Part shown: positions 1 through 9,119 of the stretch, piece after piece | Layout: each line of letters begins with the position of its first letter | How positions within the stretch are numbered: position 1 is the stretch's first letter | NCBI RefSeq assembly: GCF_003205515.1 | Contig: NZ_KZ826483.1 | Location: 248,001-312,000, forward strand | Reading direction: 5' to 3' | Length of the DNA stretch: 64,000 bases | Source: Litorivita pollutaquae | GTDB taxonomy: Bacteria; Pseudomonadota; Alphaproteobacteria; Rhodobacterales; Rhodobacteraceae | The notes under the pieces: model-generated | Told to the model about the DNA's origin: nothing | Database searches by the model: none | What the model saw: only the letters and a program-made list of their open reading frames with translations | Program-made: the position numbers and the translations under genes

Positions 1-1
1 G

Positions 2-619
2 GCGTTGCAAGAGGTCATAGCATCGGCCCCGATGCTTGCACGCCGCGCGGCCGAGATTTGCGATGGCACCGGCGCGGCGCGGGTGGTGTCGGCGCTGGAT
101 AGGGTGCTGCGTCCCCTGCGCGAAGAGGATGCCGCGCGCCTTTTTGAATGGCGTAACCAACCACATATCCGGGCCGCCAGCCTGACGTCCGATCCGTTGG
201 TTTGGGAGGATCATCAGGCATGGGTGCGGCGCGCGGTGCAACGCGACGATGGGGTGTTTTGTATTTATGGCGAAGGCGGGCGCGATTTGGGCGCGGTCTC
301 TGCGATTTGCACAGGAGCAGGGGTCTGGCGGTGGAGTTTCTACATCGGGGCGCCGGAGTCCCCCAAAGGCGCAGGACGGCGCATGTTGGCGGCCTTCTTG
401 CGCGAAATGGCTTTGCGCGAGGATGTCAACGAGATCGAAGCCGAGGTCTTGCCCGAGAATGCCGCCTCGATCCACTTGCACCGCGCACTTGGATTTGCCA
501 CCGCGCCGCTGCCGGAAAACAGCCCCGCGCTTGCTTTTCGCCTGTCCACATGGGATGTGCGGGAGAGGTTGGCGCTGCCCCATGATGCGCCGCCGCCCCC
601 GATCGGGCCGCAACCATGA
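2..619 (+). CDS. PseG-PseH fusion, 3' part (pseudaminic acid biosynthesis)
   Basis: The open frame enters from the left edge, so the true start lies outside the window. The first ~35 residues (ARRAAEICDGTGAARVVSAL) look like the C-terminal helix of PseG, the UDP-sugar hydrolase. They are followed directly by a GNAT domain whose opening (LRPLREEDAARLFEWRN) is typical of PseH, the N-acetyltransferase that makes UDP-2,4-diacetamido-2,4,6-trideoxy-altropyranose. A fusion would place the N-acetylation and UDP-removal steps, which precede PseI, on one chain. The stop is 4 nt before pseI, so the two are probably one operon. The proline-rich tail (PPPPIGPQP) is unremarkable. The PseH identity is likely; the PseG part rests on a short stretch only. 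Confidence 0.72.
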   Translation, partial: ALQEVIASAPMLARRAAEICDGTGAARVVSALDRVLRPLREEDAARLFEWRNQPHIRAASLTSDPLVWEDHQAWVRRAVQRDDGVFCIYGEGGRDLGAVSAICTGAGVWRWSFYIGAPESPKGAGRRMLAAFLREMALREDVNEIEAEVLPENAASIHLHRALGFATAPLPENSPALAFRLSTWDVRERLALPHDAPPPPIGPQP

Positions 620-623
620 GGAC

Positions 624-1679
624 ATGACCGTGAGCGCAGACTTTCACATCGCCGGACGCCCCATCGGGGCCGATCATTCGCCCTATATCATTGCGGAATT
701 GTCCGGCAACCATAACGGCGATCTGGATCGCGCTCTGGCCTTGGTCGATGCCGCCGCCAGCACCGGTGCGGATGCAGTAAAATTGCAAACCTACACCGCC
801 GATACGATCACCATCGACGCTGATGCGCCGGAGTTTCGTATTTCCGGCGGGCTGTGGGACGGGCGTAGCCTTTATGAGTTATACCAAGAGGCCAGCACCC
901 CATGGGATTGGCACGCGGCATTGTTCAAGCGCGCGGAAGAGCATGGATTGCATTGTTTTTCTTCGCCTTTCGATCACACGGCAGTGGATTTTCTAGAAGG
1001 GTTAAACGCGCCTGCCTATAAAATCGCCTCTTTCGAATTGGTCGACACGCCACTGATCCGTAAGGCGGCGGGCACGGGAAAGCCGCTGATTATGTCCACG
1101 GGCATCGCCAATTATGCCGAGATCGAAGAGGCGCTCAAAGCGGCCCGCGCGGGCGGGGCGGAATGCGTGGCGCTTTTGCATTGCATCTCGGCCTATCCGG
1201 CCAAGCCCGAAGAAATGCGCTTGCAGACCATTGAAGCTTTGGCTGCGGCATTTGGCGTCACGGTCGGTCTGTCCGATCATACGCTGGGCTCTGCGGTGAC
1301 CGTGGCCAGCATTGCACGCGGCGCGACAATCATCGAGAAACACCTGACTTTGGCGCGTTCGGACGGCGGGCCGGATGCGGATTTCTCGCTGGAGCCGCAG
1401 GAGTTCAAGCAATTGGTTGATGATGCCCGGATGGCCCACGCGGCGATGGGCGCACCGCGCTATGATCGTGCCGGTGTCGGCGGAAGCAACGCGCAATTCC
1501 GCCGCTCGCTTTATGTGGTGGATGATGTGGCGGCGGGCGCGGAATTGACACCGGAGAATGTCCGCTCGATCCGTCCAGGGCACGGGCTGGCGCCGAAACA
1601 CTATGATACCGTGCTGGGCCGCACGGCCGGGCGGGATCTGAAGCGCGGGGAAGCGCTGACATGGGATATGTTGGGCTGA
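624..1679 (+). CDS. pseI: Pseudaminic acid synthase PseI (NeuB family)
   Basis: This 351-residue cytosolic enzyme condenses the altrose derivative with phosphoenolpyruvate to give pseudaminic acid. The NeuB-type barrel is clear: AELSGNHNGDLDRAL near the start, DAVKLQTYTADT, KIASFEL, STGIANYAEIEEAL, LLHCISAYPA, GLSDHTLG and EKHLTL in order. A C-terminal SAF (antifreeze-like) domain runs from about residue 290 (RRSLYVVDDVAAGAELTPEN). Length fits the family. The ATG at 624 was chosen because a GAGG lies just upstream and because residues further upstream in the same frame only shadow the preceding gene. It ends 2 nt from the 3' end of the convergent gene, so no terminator space separates them. 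Confidence 0.93.
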   Translation: MTVSADFHIAGRPIGADHSPYIIAELSGNHNGDLDRALALVDAAASTGADAVKLQTYTADTITIDADAPEFRISGGLWDGRSLYELYQEASTPWDWHAALFKRAEEHGLHCFSSPFDHTAVDFLEGLNAPAYKIASFELVDTPLIRKAAGTGKPLIMSTGIANYAEIEEALKAARAGGAECVALLHCISAYPAKPEEMRLQTIEALAAAFGVTVGLSDHTLGSAVTVASIARGATIIEKHLTLARSDGGPDADFSLEPQEFKQLVDDARMAHAAMGAPRYDRAGVGGSNAQFRRSLYVVDDVAAGAELTPENVRSIRPGHGLAPKHYDTVLGRTAGRDLKRGEALTWDMLG

Positions 1680-1681
1680 AC

Positions 1682-2767
1682 CTAGTGGCCTAAAACCTGC
1701 TGCTCGATGATTTCGGCGGCGCGCGTCAGATTGCTGTCAAAATCGCCAAACCGTGTGCGCACATCGTCCATCACCGGATCGGGTTTTCCCATAGAGGCGA
1801 TGAAGGCCTCCATGCTGGCCAGATCGCTGATCTGCGGCAATTCGGCAAAGACATCGACATCTTCGGCAAAGACCGCCGCCGGTTTTCCCGAGTAAATGCA
1901 ATCGAGCACCGTGGTTGACGTGGGCGAGACCATGCCGTCGCAAAGATCAATGGCATCATGGATCGTCGCCTTGGCCAGAGGGCCGGAATAGTAGTGTGAA
2001 AACATTACGTTGGAATGTTTTGCGGCTAAGGCATTGTCCAAAGAACGGTGGTTTTTACGCACCTTCCCGCGGTGCGAACGGATGATGATCCCAAGGTCCG
2101 GATGACGGGTCAAAACCGCATCCATCAGGTCATAGAAATGTTGGATATGATCCGCGCTATAGCGCCCGCCGCCCCAGCGAAAGGATTGGCAAACCAGCAA
2201 GCGGCGCGGATGCCGTGCGACCCAATCGTTTAACTCCGGCCCCCAGGTGTTGGGCGGTAGGATATTTTGTTTGGTAAAGCCGCAGATCTCGATTTTTTCG
2301 GGGACATCGGGAGTGAACAGTTCGCGATTTTTGCCCAAGGGTTCCCAAAACAGAAGCTTTTGCGAATAGTAATTTTGCGGGCGATCCACCAACGGTGCGT
2401 TGACGCCCAGCTGATAAGCGCCGTGTTGCAAGTAGATGCATTGCTGGCCGATTTTAAGGATGTAAGTGCCGCGTTGTTTGCGCGTGGTCGTGTCCCAATA
2501 GGGGTCCGCGATGGTCAATACCGCGCCAGCCCGGCGAATGTCGCGTTGATACAGCAATTTCATCCGCAGTTTTGAGGCGGGTTCGGGCATGAACCCTTGG
2601 GCTTCGAAGGCCTCGGTCAACCGCTGTTCCTTGCGCAGGAGCTTGGAATATACCAAGGCTTTGACCTTGAGCCGCCCCCGCGCATGCACCCGCGCCAACA
2701 CCGGATAGGTGCTTTCGACATCCGGCATTCCGTTGAGATAGGCCAAAAGGGTCGGGGTCTCAGCCAT
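1682..2767 (-). CDS. CDP-glycerol/polysialyltransferase-like glycosyltransferase
   Basis: This 361-residue protein has no signal peptide or clear membrane segment. Several stretches resemble GT-B enzymes of the CDP-glycerol glycerophosphotransferase and polysialyltransferase group: YLQHGAYQLG, LLVCQSFRWGGGRYS, LGIIIRSHRGKVRKNH, and above all the C-terminal acceptor/donor region DGMVSPTSTTVLDCIYSGKPA. The ATG at 2767 overlaps the end of pseC by 8 bases, which implies translational coupling within a pseB-pseC-GT operon; a TTG one codon upstream is possible but less likely. The operon context suggests that it transfers pseudaminic acid or a neighbouring sugar of the same polymer or glycoprotein. 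That role is inference, and the exact family is not settled. Confidence 0.6.
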   Translation of the reverse strand: MAETPTLLAYLNGMPDVESTYPVLARVHARGRLKVKALVYSKLLRKEQRLTEAFEAQGFMPEPASKLRMKLLYQRDIRRAGAVLTIADPYWDTTTRKQRGTYILKIGQQCIYLQHGAYQLGVNAPLVDRPQNYYSQKLLFWEPLGKNRELFTPDVPEKIEICGFTKQNILPPNTWGPELNDWVARHPRRLLVCQSFRWGGGRYSADHIQHFYDLMDAVLTRHPDLGIIIRSHRGKVRKNHRSLDNALAAKHSNVMFSHYYSGPLAKATIHDAIDLCDGMVSPTSTTVLDCIYSGKPAAVFAEDVDVFAELPQISDLASMEAFIASMGKPDPVMDDVRTRFGDFDSNLTRAAEIIEQQVLGH

Positions 2768-3905
2768 CAAGTGCGGCCTTCAAAACCGATTTGACACTGT
2801 CCTGATCAGCCTCGGTGAGACCGGCGTAGAGCGGGATGCTGATTGCGTGGTGGTAGTAGTGTTCGGCATTGGGGAAATCGCCCCGTTTGAAACCAAGGTC
2901 GCGGTAATACGGCTGCGTATGGACCGGGATGTAATGCACGTTCACGCCGATGCCATTGTTGCGCAGATGGGCAAAGACCTCGACGCGGTCTTCAACCTGA
3001 ATAGGGTAGAGGTGATAGGCCGAATAGCTTTCTCTGCTTTGCGCAGGCAGGGTGATGGGAAGGTCGCAAAGTAGCGCATCATAACGCGCGGCCAATGCGT
3101 TGCGACGTGCGACAAAGGCGTCCAGACGGCGGGTTTGGCTGACACCCAAAGCGGCCTGCATTTCGGTCATGCGATAATTATATCCAAGCGCGACCTGCTC
3201 GTAATACCACCCGCCTTGATCCTCTGCGTCGACCATCAAATCCGGCGCGCGGGTGACGCCATGCGAGCGGAACAAATCCATCCGCTGCGCCAATGCGGCG
3301 TCTTGTGTGGTGGCCAACCCGCCTTCGGCGGTGGTTATGATTTTTACCGGATGAAAGGAGAACACACAGATGTCGGAATGGGCACAATTGCCTACGGGTG
3401 CGCCTTGATAGGTGGCGCCGATTGCATGCGAGGCGTCCTCGATGACATGCACGCCATAGCGTTTGGCCAAAGCACCAATCGCCGCCATGTCACAGCTTTG
3501 GCCCGCAAAATGTACCGGGATGATGACCTTGGGCAAGGTGCCGGAGATCTCCGCCGCGGCGAGTTTTTCCGCCAAAGCTTCGGGGCACATGAGGTAGGTA
3601 TCGGGCGTGATGTCCACGAAATCGACCGTGGCACCGCAATACAGCCCCACATTGGCCGAGGCGACAAAGGTGTTCGGAACAGTCCAAAGGCGGTCGCCCT
3701 TACCAAGCCCGAGGGCAAGGCAGGCGATATGCAACGCCGAGGTCGCCGAATTGACCGCGACCGCATGGTCCGCGCCGCAATGCGTGGCAATCGCGGCTTC
3801 GAATTGTGGCACCGCAGGCCCTTGCGTCAGGAAATCAGAGCGCAGCACCGCCACAACGGCGGCGATATCCTCTTCGGAAATATCCTGCCGACCGTAGGGG
3901 ATCAT
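2760..3905 (-). CDS. pseC: PseC: UDP-4-keto-sugar aminotransferase
   Basis: This 381-residue PLP enzyme belongs to the DegT/DnrJ/EryC1/StrS family. It aminates the 4-keto sugar made by PseB, the second step to pseudaminic acid. Visible motifs are QGPAVPQFEAAIATHCGA and AVAVNSATSALHIA (cofactor phosphate binding), VIPVHFAGQSCDM, VIEDASHAIGA (Asp that contacts the PLP nitrogen) and FSFHPVKIITTAEGG with the Schiff-base lysine at about residue 188. The N-terminal MIPYGRQDI is typical of PseC. Its ATG overlaps the pseB stop by one base, and its own 3' end overlaps the next gene by 8 bases, so the three are probably co-translated. Confidence 0.92.
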   Translation of the reverse strand: MIPYGRQDISEEDIAAVVAVLRSDFLTQGPAVPQFEAAIATHCGADHAVAVNSATSALHIACLALGLGKGDRLWTVPNTFVASANVGLYCGATVDFVDITPDTYLMCPEALAEKLAAAEISGTLPKVIIPVHFAGQSCDMAAIGALAKRYGVHVIEDASHAIGATYQGAPVGNCAHSDICVFSFHPVKIITTAEGGLATTQDAALAQRMDLFRSHGVTRAPDLMVDAEDQGGWYYEQVALGYNYRMTEMQAALGVSQTRRLDAFVARRNALAARYDALLCDLPITLPAQSRESYSAYHLYPIQVEDRVEVFAHLRNNGIGVNVHYIPVHTQPYYRDLGFKRGDFPNAEHYYHHAISIPLYAGLTEADQDSVKSVLKAALDG

Positions 3906-4903
3906 CAGAACTTACCGATCTTTTCGCGATTGGCCTCGACCCAGGCCGACAATTCCTCGGGCTTCATCCATTCGGCATTATTGTCCGAGGCATAAGTGAA
4001 ATCTTCGGCCACCTGTTTGCCGTCCTTGATCCGAACGGGGTCTTTTGACCAATTGTGGATCGCGGGGATGATTTTGAAGTAATCGTCGTATTCATAGGTG
4101 TGTGGTGCGTCCTCGGGACCGATCATTTGCTCGTGCAACTTCTCGCCGGGACGGATGCCGATGACTTTTTGTGCGGCGCCGGGTTTGACGGCCTTGGCGA
4201 TGTCGGTGATGACCATCGACGGGATCTTGCGCACATAGATTTCGCCGCCCACCATATCGTCAAACGCGTGCCAGACCAAATCGACACCTTGCTCCAATGT
4301 GATCATGAAACGGGTCATGCGCGGATCGGTGATCGGCACTTCGCTGCCGTCCGGCAGGGTCAGGAAAAACGGAATGACCGAGCCGCGCGAGCCCATGACA
4401 TTGCCGTATCGGACCACCGAAAACCGGCATTTATCCGCCCCCGAATAGCTGTTGCCCGAAACGAATAATTTGTCGGACGCCAGTTTCGTGGCGCCATAAA
4501 GATTTACGGGGCTCGATGCCTTGTCAGTCGAAAGCGCGACACAGCGTTTCACACCTTTGTCGATGCAGGCATCAATCACGTTCATCGCGCCGTTGATGTT
4601 GGTTTTGACGCATTCAAACGGATTATATTCTGCCGTTGGTACGATTTTCGTCGCGGCCGCATGAACGACGTAATCCACACCGTCCAAAGCCCGATAAAGC
4701 CGCTCGCGGTCGCGCACATCGCCGATGAAAAACCGGATGCGCGGATCGTCGCCATAGGCCTTGGCCATTTCCCATTGTTTCATTTCGTCGCGCGAATAAA
4801 TGATGATCCGGCGCGGGTTATATTTTTCGAGCGTCATAGGCACGAAACGCGATCCGAACGAACCTGTGCCGCCCGTGAGAAGAATTGTTGATCCGGTCAG
4901 CAC
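3905..4903 (-). CDS. pseB: PseB: UDP-GlcNAc 4,6-dehydratase (inverting)
   Basis: This 332-residue NAD(P)-dependent short-chain dehydrogenase carries out the first step of pseudaminic acid synthesis, 4,6-dehydration with C5 inversion of UDP-GlcNAc. It has the Rossmann glycine motif TGGTGSFGSRF near residue 11, VDYVVHAAATKIVPTAEYNP, the active-site STDKA, and the YxxxK pair in NLYGATKLASDK. The C-terminal IRPGEKLHEQMIGPEDA is diagnostic of the PseB/FlaA1 group. The start is a GTG at 4903 with AGGGG upstream. It is the first gene of the minus-strand pse operon. A 118-bp gap separates it from the methyltransferase upstream, which could have its own transcript. Confidence 0.93.
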   Translation of the reverse strand: MLTGSTILLTGGTGSFGSRFVPMTLEKYNPRRIIIYSRDEMKQWEMAKAYGDDPRIRFFIGDVRDRERLYRALDGVDYVVHAAATKIVPTAEYNPFECVKTNINGAMNVIDACIDKGVKRCVALSTDKASSPVNLYGATKLASDKLFVSGNSYSGADKCRFSVVRYGNVMGSRGSVIPFFLTLPDGSEVPITDPRMTRFMITLEQGVDLVWHAFDDMVGGEIYVRKIPSMVITDIAKAVKPGAAQKVIGIRPGEKLHEQMIGPEDAPHTYEYDDYFKIIPAIHNWSKDPVRIKDGKQVAEDFTYASDNNAEWMKPEELSAWVEANREKIGKF

Positions 4904-5021
4904 TGGCCTTGCCCCTAATTGCTATTTGGTTTGTCGCTCAGGGCGCGTGCCCCGTGTGTTCAGGTAGGTTTTACGCGCGCCTGCCGTGGTTGTAAATCAT
5001 CGCGCCGCGCGATGTGGGCCG

Positions 5022-6071
5022 TTAAGCGACCTGCCGTCCAAGCACCAAGACTTGCGAGACATAGCTGCCCGTGTCGTTCATTTCTCCGTAAACGAAGGCA
5101 TCGGCGGCCAGAGTCTCGAAGCCATGGAATTGGTCTGCGATAAATCCGGTTGTGACCTGTTCGAAAACTCCGATATCGCCGGCCTTTTGTGCGATTTTCT
5201 TGCCCACTGCGGTGTTGCGCGTAAGCACATGCGCCGCCGTAAGAGGCGCCACCAAAGAGATGTAATTGGCCACCACATCGGGTTCCATCTCTTGAAACGA
5301 CATGAAATTGGCAAAAAGATCGAATGCGCCTTTGAGCTTTGGCAATTGCCAAGGGCAGAGCACCACGGCCTTGTAGCGCCCTTTGAGGGCCTCAAGGTCG
5401 ATCTCTTCCATCTCCCGGCTGTCGGTGTAGGTCAAAACCTGATCCGCGCCGAATACCTGTTGCAAGTAATAGGTCGACACCGCCGCTACCGGCGGGATGT
5501 CGACGTTGACATAGATGCTGTCTTCCGGCCGCGCCTTGAGCAATATCTCGCCCAAGGTGCCATACCCGCCGCCAATTTCCAGAACCGAGCGGATGCCCGA
5601 AGTGTCTACCGTCTTTTTTAACAGGTTCAGCGCGCGCATGTAGTTGAGCATCGACCGGCTGTAGCTTTTGCCGTCAAATTCGAACCGCTCGCCGCCGCCG
5701 GCATCGCTTTCGCTGACACTGTCGATATCGAGCCCACCCGCGACAGAGGTGGCGCGCAATATCCGATAGTCGAGCCGTGCACGGTCCGAGCGCGTCAAAC
5801 GCACCATTGCCTTGGCGCGTTTGCGCGGGCGCATCCGGTCTACCACGGGCAACAGGTATTTGCCGTATTTACGCAGAGTGTTCGACGCATAGACCGGCAC
5901 ATAGAAAAACGCCGCAGAGGGATGGGTGCGGAAATTTTCCATCCCCTCGGCTTCGATGTCTTTGACGATACTTTCCAGGCCGCTGTTCCAGAAATTTGTA
6001 GGCTTATAAAGGTCGGGCGCGGCCTCCATATCCGTTAGCATATGGTTCAAACCGCCATCAGTCGTGGTCAT
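5022..6071 (-). CDS. Putative sugar O-methyltransferase
   Basis: This is a 349-residue class I SAM methyltransferase. SAM motif I is SVLEIGGGYGTLGE, about residues 200-213, followed by IYVNVDIPP with the acidic residue that binds the ribose, and a later AVVLCPWQLP. The N-terminal half (KPTNFWNSGLESIVKDI; DYRILRAT) matches what I recall of the putative sugar O-methyltransferase family found in O-antigen and capsule loci. It lies upstream of pseB on the same strand, so a role in capping or decorating the same glycan is likely but inferred. AGGG precedes the ATG at 6071. No signal peptide is seen. Confidence 0.68.
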   Translation of the reverse strand: MTTTDGGLNHMLTDMEAAPDLYKPTNFWNSGLESIVKDIEAEGMENFRTHPSAAFFYVPVYASNTLRKYGKYLLPVVDRMRPRKRAKAMVRLTRSDRARLDYRILRATSVAGGLDIDSVSESDAGGGERFEFDGKSYSRSMLNYMRALNLLKKTVDTSGIRSVLEIGGGYGTLGEILLKARPEDSIYVNVDIPPVAAVSTYYLQQVFGADQVLTYTDSREMEEIDLEALKGRYKAVVLCPWQLPKLKGAFDLFANFMSFQEMEPDVVANYISLVAPLTAAHVLTRNTAVGKKIAQKAGDIGVFEQVTTGFIADQFHGFETLAADAFVYGEMNDTGSYVSQVLVLGRQVA

Positions 6072-6174
6072 GGATTACCCTGCCTTTGTTCGTTGCTGTC
6101 ATATTGGGGTAAATGCCTGCACGGTCAACCGGAGACAACGGGCGTCAGCGCAGGGCAGCCGTGGCGCGCGCCGT

Positions 6175-7458
6175 TCAATCCGCCGGCAATTGATCAAGGA
6201 TCGCCGCAAGGCAGGCGTCGGTCGCAGCTGTGCCGGAGCCAAGCACCTGTGCCGCTGCGGCCTGTTGCCCGGTGCGGGCCGTCTCGTCGCGCAGCGCGCT
6301 AATGGCTTTGGCAATCTGATCCGCCGAGCGCGCGCGCGCTACGGCACCCGCCGCATCCAGACGCGCGTAAATCTCGGCGAAGTTGCCCACATGGGGGCCG
6401 GTGATCAGCGCCGCACCAAGTCGGAGTGGCTCATAGGGGTTGTGCCCGCCGATTTCGGTCAAGGATCCGCCGATAAACGCGATCGGTGCAAGGCGATACC
6501 ATAGGCCCATTTCGCCCAGTGTATCGGCCAAATAGACTTGCGTTTGTGCATCTGGGAGTTCCCCTGCGCTGCGTCTGGCGGTGGCGAGCCCTTGCGCGTG
6601 CAGTATCGCGCTGATCTCATCGGCGCGCTCGGGATGACGCGGCGCGAGGATCATCAACATGTCTGGCGCTGCGTTCAAAATGATCTTCTGGGCTGCGATC
6701 AAGGGCATCTCTTCGCCCTCATGGGTTGAGGCCGCGAGCCAGACCGGCCGGGGACCAATGGCCTTGCGCAGGGCCGCAAGCGCCTCTGCCTCCGCATCGG
6801 GGGGAGGCAATTCCTCTTTGAGCGATCCGGTGACGGTGATCCTTGCACCCGCCACACCAATGGCGCGCATGGCCTCGGCGGTGTCACCGGTTTGGGTATA
6901 GATATGGGCAAAAGGCGATAACAGCGCCGCCGCCGTGCGCGGCATTTTGTGCCACATCCCGGCGGTTTTTTGCGACACCCGCGCATTGATCAAAAGGGCC
7001 GGAACACCGCGCGCTTCCACTTCGCAAAGTAGCCGCGGCCAAAGCTCGCTTTCGGTGAATACCGCCACATCGGGCCGCCAATGATCCAGGAACGCCCGCG
7101 TTGCGGCGGGGGTATCGACGGGCGAATATTGATGTCGTGCGCGCGGCGGCAAATCGCGTTGCAGCAATGCGGCGGAGCTGCGGGTGGTGGTGGTTACCAG
7201 AACCTCGATGTCCGGCGCCGCGCCAAGCAAACGCCGGATCAACTCCAATATGGATTGGCTTTCGCCGACGCTGGCCGCATGGAACCAGACAAGCCGCCCC
7301 GCAGGGCGCGGCGCGTTGGTGCGGCCATAGCGCTCGCCAATCCGCGCGGGATCTTCTTTGCCGGCCGTGATCCGGCGACGGTGCACCATCTGGTAAGCCC
7401 CGCCCGCGATCCGCGACAGGCCAAGATAGAGGCGAAGAAGAGGGGGCAGGGGCGTCAT
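6175..7458 (-). CDS. waaA: 3-deoxy-D-manno-octulosonic acid (Kdo) transferase
   Basis: This 427-residue GT30 enzyme transfers Kdo from CMP-Kdo to lipid A precursors at the inner face of the cytoplasmic membrane. It has the N-terminal membrane-anchor-like helix (LPPLLRLYLGLSRIAGGAYQ), WFHAASVGE with the catalytic glutamate, TTTTRSSAALL, FTESELWP, LLINARVSQK, VWLAASTHEGEE and IAFIGGSLTEIGGHNPYEP. The ATG at 7458 was preferred because residues upstream of it in the frame lack family similarity and the length then fits KdtA. No strong ribosome binding site is visible. A phosphatase-like gene follows the same direction 129 bp upstream. Confidence 0.92.
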   Translation of the reverse strand: MTPLPPLLRLYLGLSRIAGGAYQMVHRRRITAGKEDPARIGERYGRTNAPRPAGRLVWFHAASVGESQSILELIRRLLGAAPDIEVLVTTTTRSSAALLQRDLPPRARHQYSPVDTPAATRAFLDHWRPDVAVFTESELWPRLLCEVEARGVPALLINARVSQKTAGMWHKMPRTAAALLSPFAHIYTQTGDTAEAMRAIGVAGARITVTGSLKEELPPPDAEAEALAALRKAIGPRPVWLAASTHEGEEMPLIAAQKIILNAAPDMLMILAPRHPERADEISAILHAQGLATARRSAGELPDAQTQVYLADTLGEMGLWYRLAPIAFIGGSLTEIGGHNPYEPLRLGAALITGPHVGNFAEIYARLDAAGAVARARSADQIAKAISALRDETARTGQQAAAAQVLGSGTAATDACLAAILDQLPAD

Positions 7459-7587
7459 GATGTCCGGCGTGTATGGGTCGAGTTGAGATGCGGGCAGAAT
7501 ACGCGCCGCAGGCCGCAACGCCCCCTTCGCCTATGCTGCGCAGCGAGGAGCGTCAAGTTGGCCGCTTTGGCCGCACGGGCGGCGCGG

Positions 7588-8277
7588 TTACGAGCGGTTC
7601 CACAATGGTTTGAAGCTGGCGCGCACGGCGGCTTGGTCGTAGTGATCGGCAAACCAATCGCGAATGCCCATCGGGCCAAGACGGGCCATGTCGGCCTCGT
7701 AACAATCCAGAATATGATCGAGCACACCGGTTTTCGTTGATTTCAAATGCAAAAATCGCAAGCTGAGTTGCTTGCGCGCTACGTCGAGCGGGGCGTTTTC
7801 CACGTGAAGCAAATAGAGTGCGGCGACCAATCCGGCGCGATCTGCCCCCGATTTACAATGGAACAGGAACGGTTTTTCAAGCCGGTCCAACAGGTCGATG
7901 ACCTCCAGATAATTTTCCTTGGGCAGGGCCGCGCGGGCCGCCAATGCAATGCTGACCAATTCGATCCCATGCGCCGCGCAGGTTTCTTCTTCGAGAAGAT
8001 AGTGGCTGACTTTGGGCGTGCCGCGCAGGTTCAAAATGGTTTTGATCCCCATTTTCGCATAACGTTCGATGCGCGCGGGTGAGGGTTGGTTCGACCGCCA
8101 GACGCCCGGTGCGATCTGTTCCAGATTGGTCCACAGACCGCGCAAAATCGCGTGGTCGAACAAATGGAAATGCCATAATGCTGCCCTGCGGTTCTCGGGC
8201 GTGGAAATGTCGTTGCCAAAGCTGCCACGCCGCCCGCGTTCGAGGTCGTTGAAGGCAGCGGCGAGTTTCTTTAACAT
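7588..8277 (-). CDS. Tyrosine/dual-specificity phosphatase-like protein
   Basis: This 229-residue cytosolic protein carries a PTP-loop signature HCKSGADRAG, with the catalytic cysteine at about residue 141 and arginine at 147 (HCx5R). An upstream WRSNQPSPARIERYAKMGIKTILNLRG segment is typical of the atypical dual-specificity and SIW14-like phosphatases. The general-acid aspartate is not obvious in the 95-125 region. The substrate is unknown; the neighbouring waaA invites a link to lipopolysaccharide, but this is only positional. The start is ATG 8277 (MLKKLAAAFND); a longer frame upstream has no similarity to the family. Confidence 0.72.
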   Translation of the reverse strand: MLKKLAAAFNDLERGRRGSFGNDISTPENRRAALWHFHLFDHAILRGLWTNLEQIAPGVWRSNQPSPARIERYAKMGIKTILNLRGTPKVSHYLLEEETCAAHGIELVSIALAARAALPKENYLEVIDLLDRLEKPFLFHCKSGADRAGLVAALYLLHVENAPLDVARKQLSLRFLHLKSTKTGVLDHILDCYEADMARLGPMGIRDWFADHYDQAAVRASFKPLWNRS

Positions 8278-8462
8278 GGCGTAATCCAACCCCGTTTGTA
8301 ATGGGCGAGGGATACGCACTCCATGGCCGCAATGCAAGGCGGTGCCGGATCCCTGCTTGTCGCGAGTGCCGCCCTGCTTTTTACCGGTGAATGTCTCTTG
8401 CGGCGCGGCTCTGGCGCATTACTGTGCGCCTGACTTTGACATTTGCTTGCCCGAGGACGCCA

Positions 8463-9119
8463 ATGGCCCGCATCGTTTTTGATCTCGATGGCACGCTGAT
8501 CGACAGCGCCCCCGATCTGCATGGCATCGGCAATCAGCTGCTTGAAGCCGAGGGTCACGCTCCGATCTCTCTTGCGGATACGCGTGCATTTGTCGGCAAT
8601 GGCGCGGCGGTGTTTGTCGAAAGGATGCGTGCCGCACGCGGCATTGCAGATGCAGAACAAACGCGGCTTCTCGCGGCCTTTCTTCGCCAGTATGAGCAGG
8701 CGGTTGAATTGACCAAACCATACGAAGGCGTCGGGTCGGCGCTTACCGCCCTTGCACGGGCGGGGCATCGCCTCGGGATATGTACCAACAAACCGATTGC
8801 CCCCACCCGCGCCGTTCTCAACCATCTTGACCTCGCCGGTTTTTTTGAAGTGGTTTTGGGCGGCGACAGTCTGGCCCTGCGCAAACCCGATCCGGCCCCG
8901 TTGCATGCGGCCTTTCAGGCTCTGGGCGCAGGGCCGCAAATCTACGTCGGGGACAGCGAGGTCGACGCACAAACCGCGCAGCGCGCTGCCGTGCCGTTTT
9001 TGCTGTTTACCGAAGGATACCGGAGATCCTCTGTCGCCGATATTGCGCATCACGCCGCATTCTCCGATTTTGCGCGGTTGCCGGATTTGGTCCGGCAGAC
9101 CCTCGCGGGGATGCTGTAA
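8463..9119 (+). CDS. gph: HAD hydrolase, phosphoglycolate phosphatase-like
   Basis: This 218-residue HAD-superfamily hydrolase has motif I IVFDLDGTLIDSAPD (nucleophile and acid/base aspartates at residues 7 and 9), motif II/III GICTNKPIAPTRA and RKPDPAPLHAAF, and motif IV YVGDSEVDAQTAQ. The cap-insertion position and length fit the Gph group, which removes the phosphate from 2-phosphoglycolate formed by Rubisco oxygenation or DNA repair. The start at 8463 follows GAGGAC. It is divergent from the phosphatase-like gene across 185 bp. Substrate specificity within this family cannot be fixed from sequence alone. Confidence 0.8.
   Translation: MARIVFDLDGTLIDSAPDLHGIGNQLLEAEGHAPISLADTRAFVGNGAAVFVERMRAARGIADAEQTRLLAAFLRQYEQAVELTKPYEGVGSALTALARAGHRLGICTNKPIAPTRAVLNHLDLAGFFEVVLGGDSLALRKPDPAPLHAAFQALGAGPQIYVGDSEVDAQTAQRAAVPFLLFTEGYRRSSVADIAHHAAFSDFARLPDLVRQTLAGML

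Noticed and set aside
249-623. Upstream extension of the pseI frame by 125 residues
   Set aside because: The extension shadows the PseG-PseH gene in another frame, has no NeuB similarity, and ATG 624 has a fitting ribosome binding site and family length.
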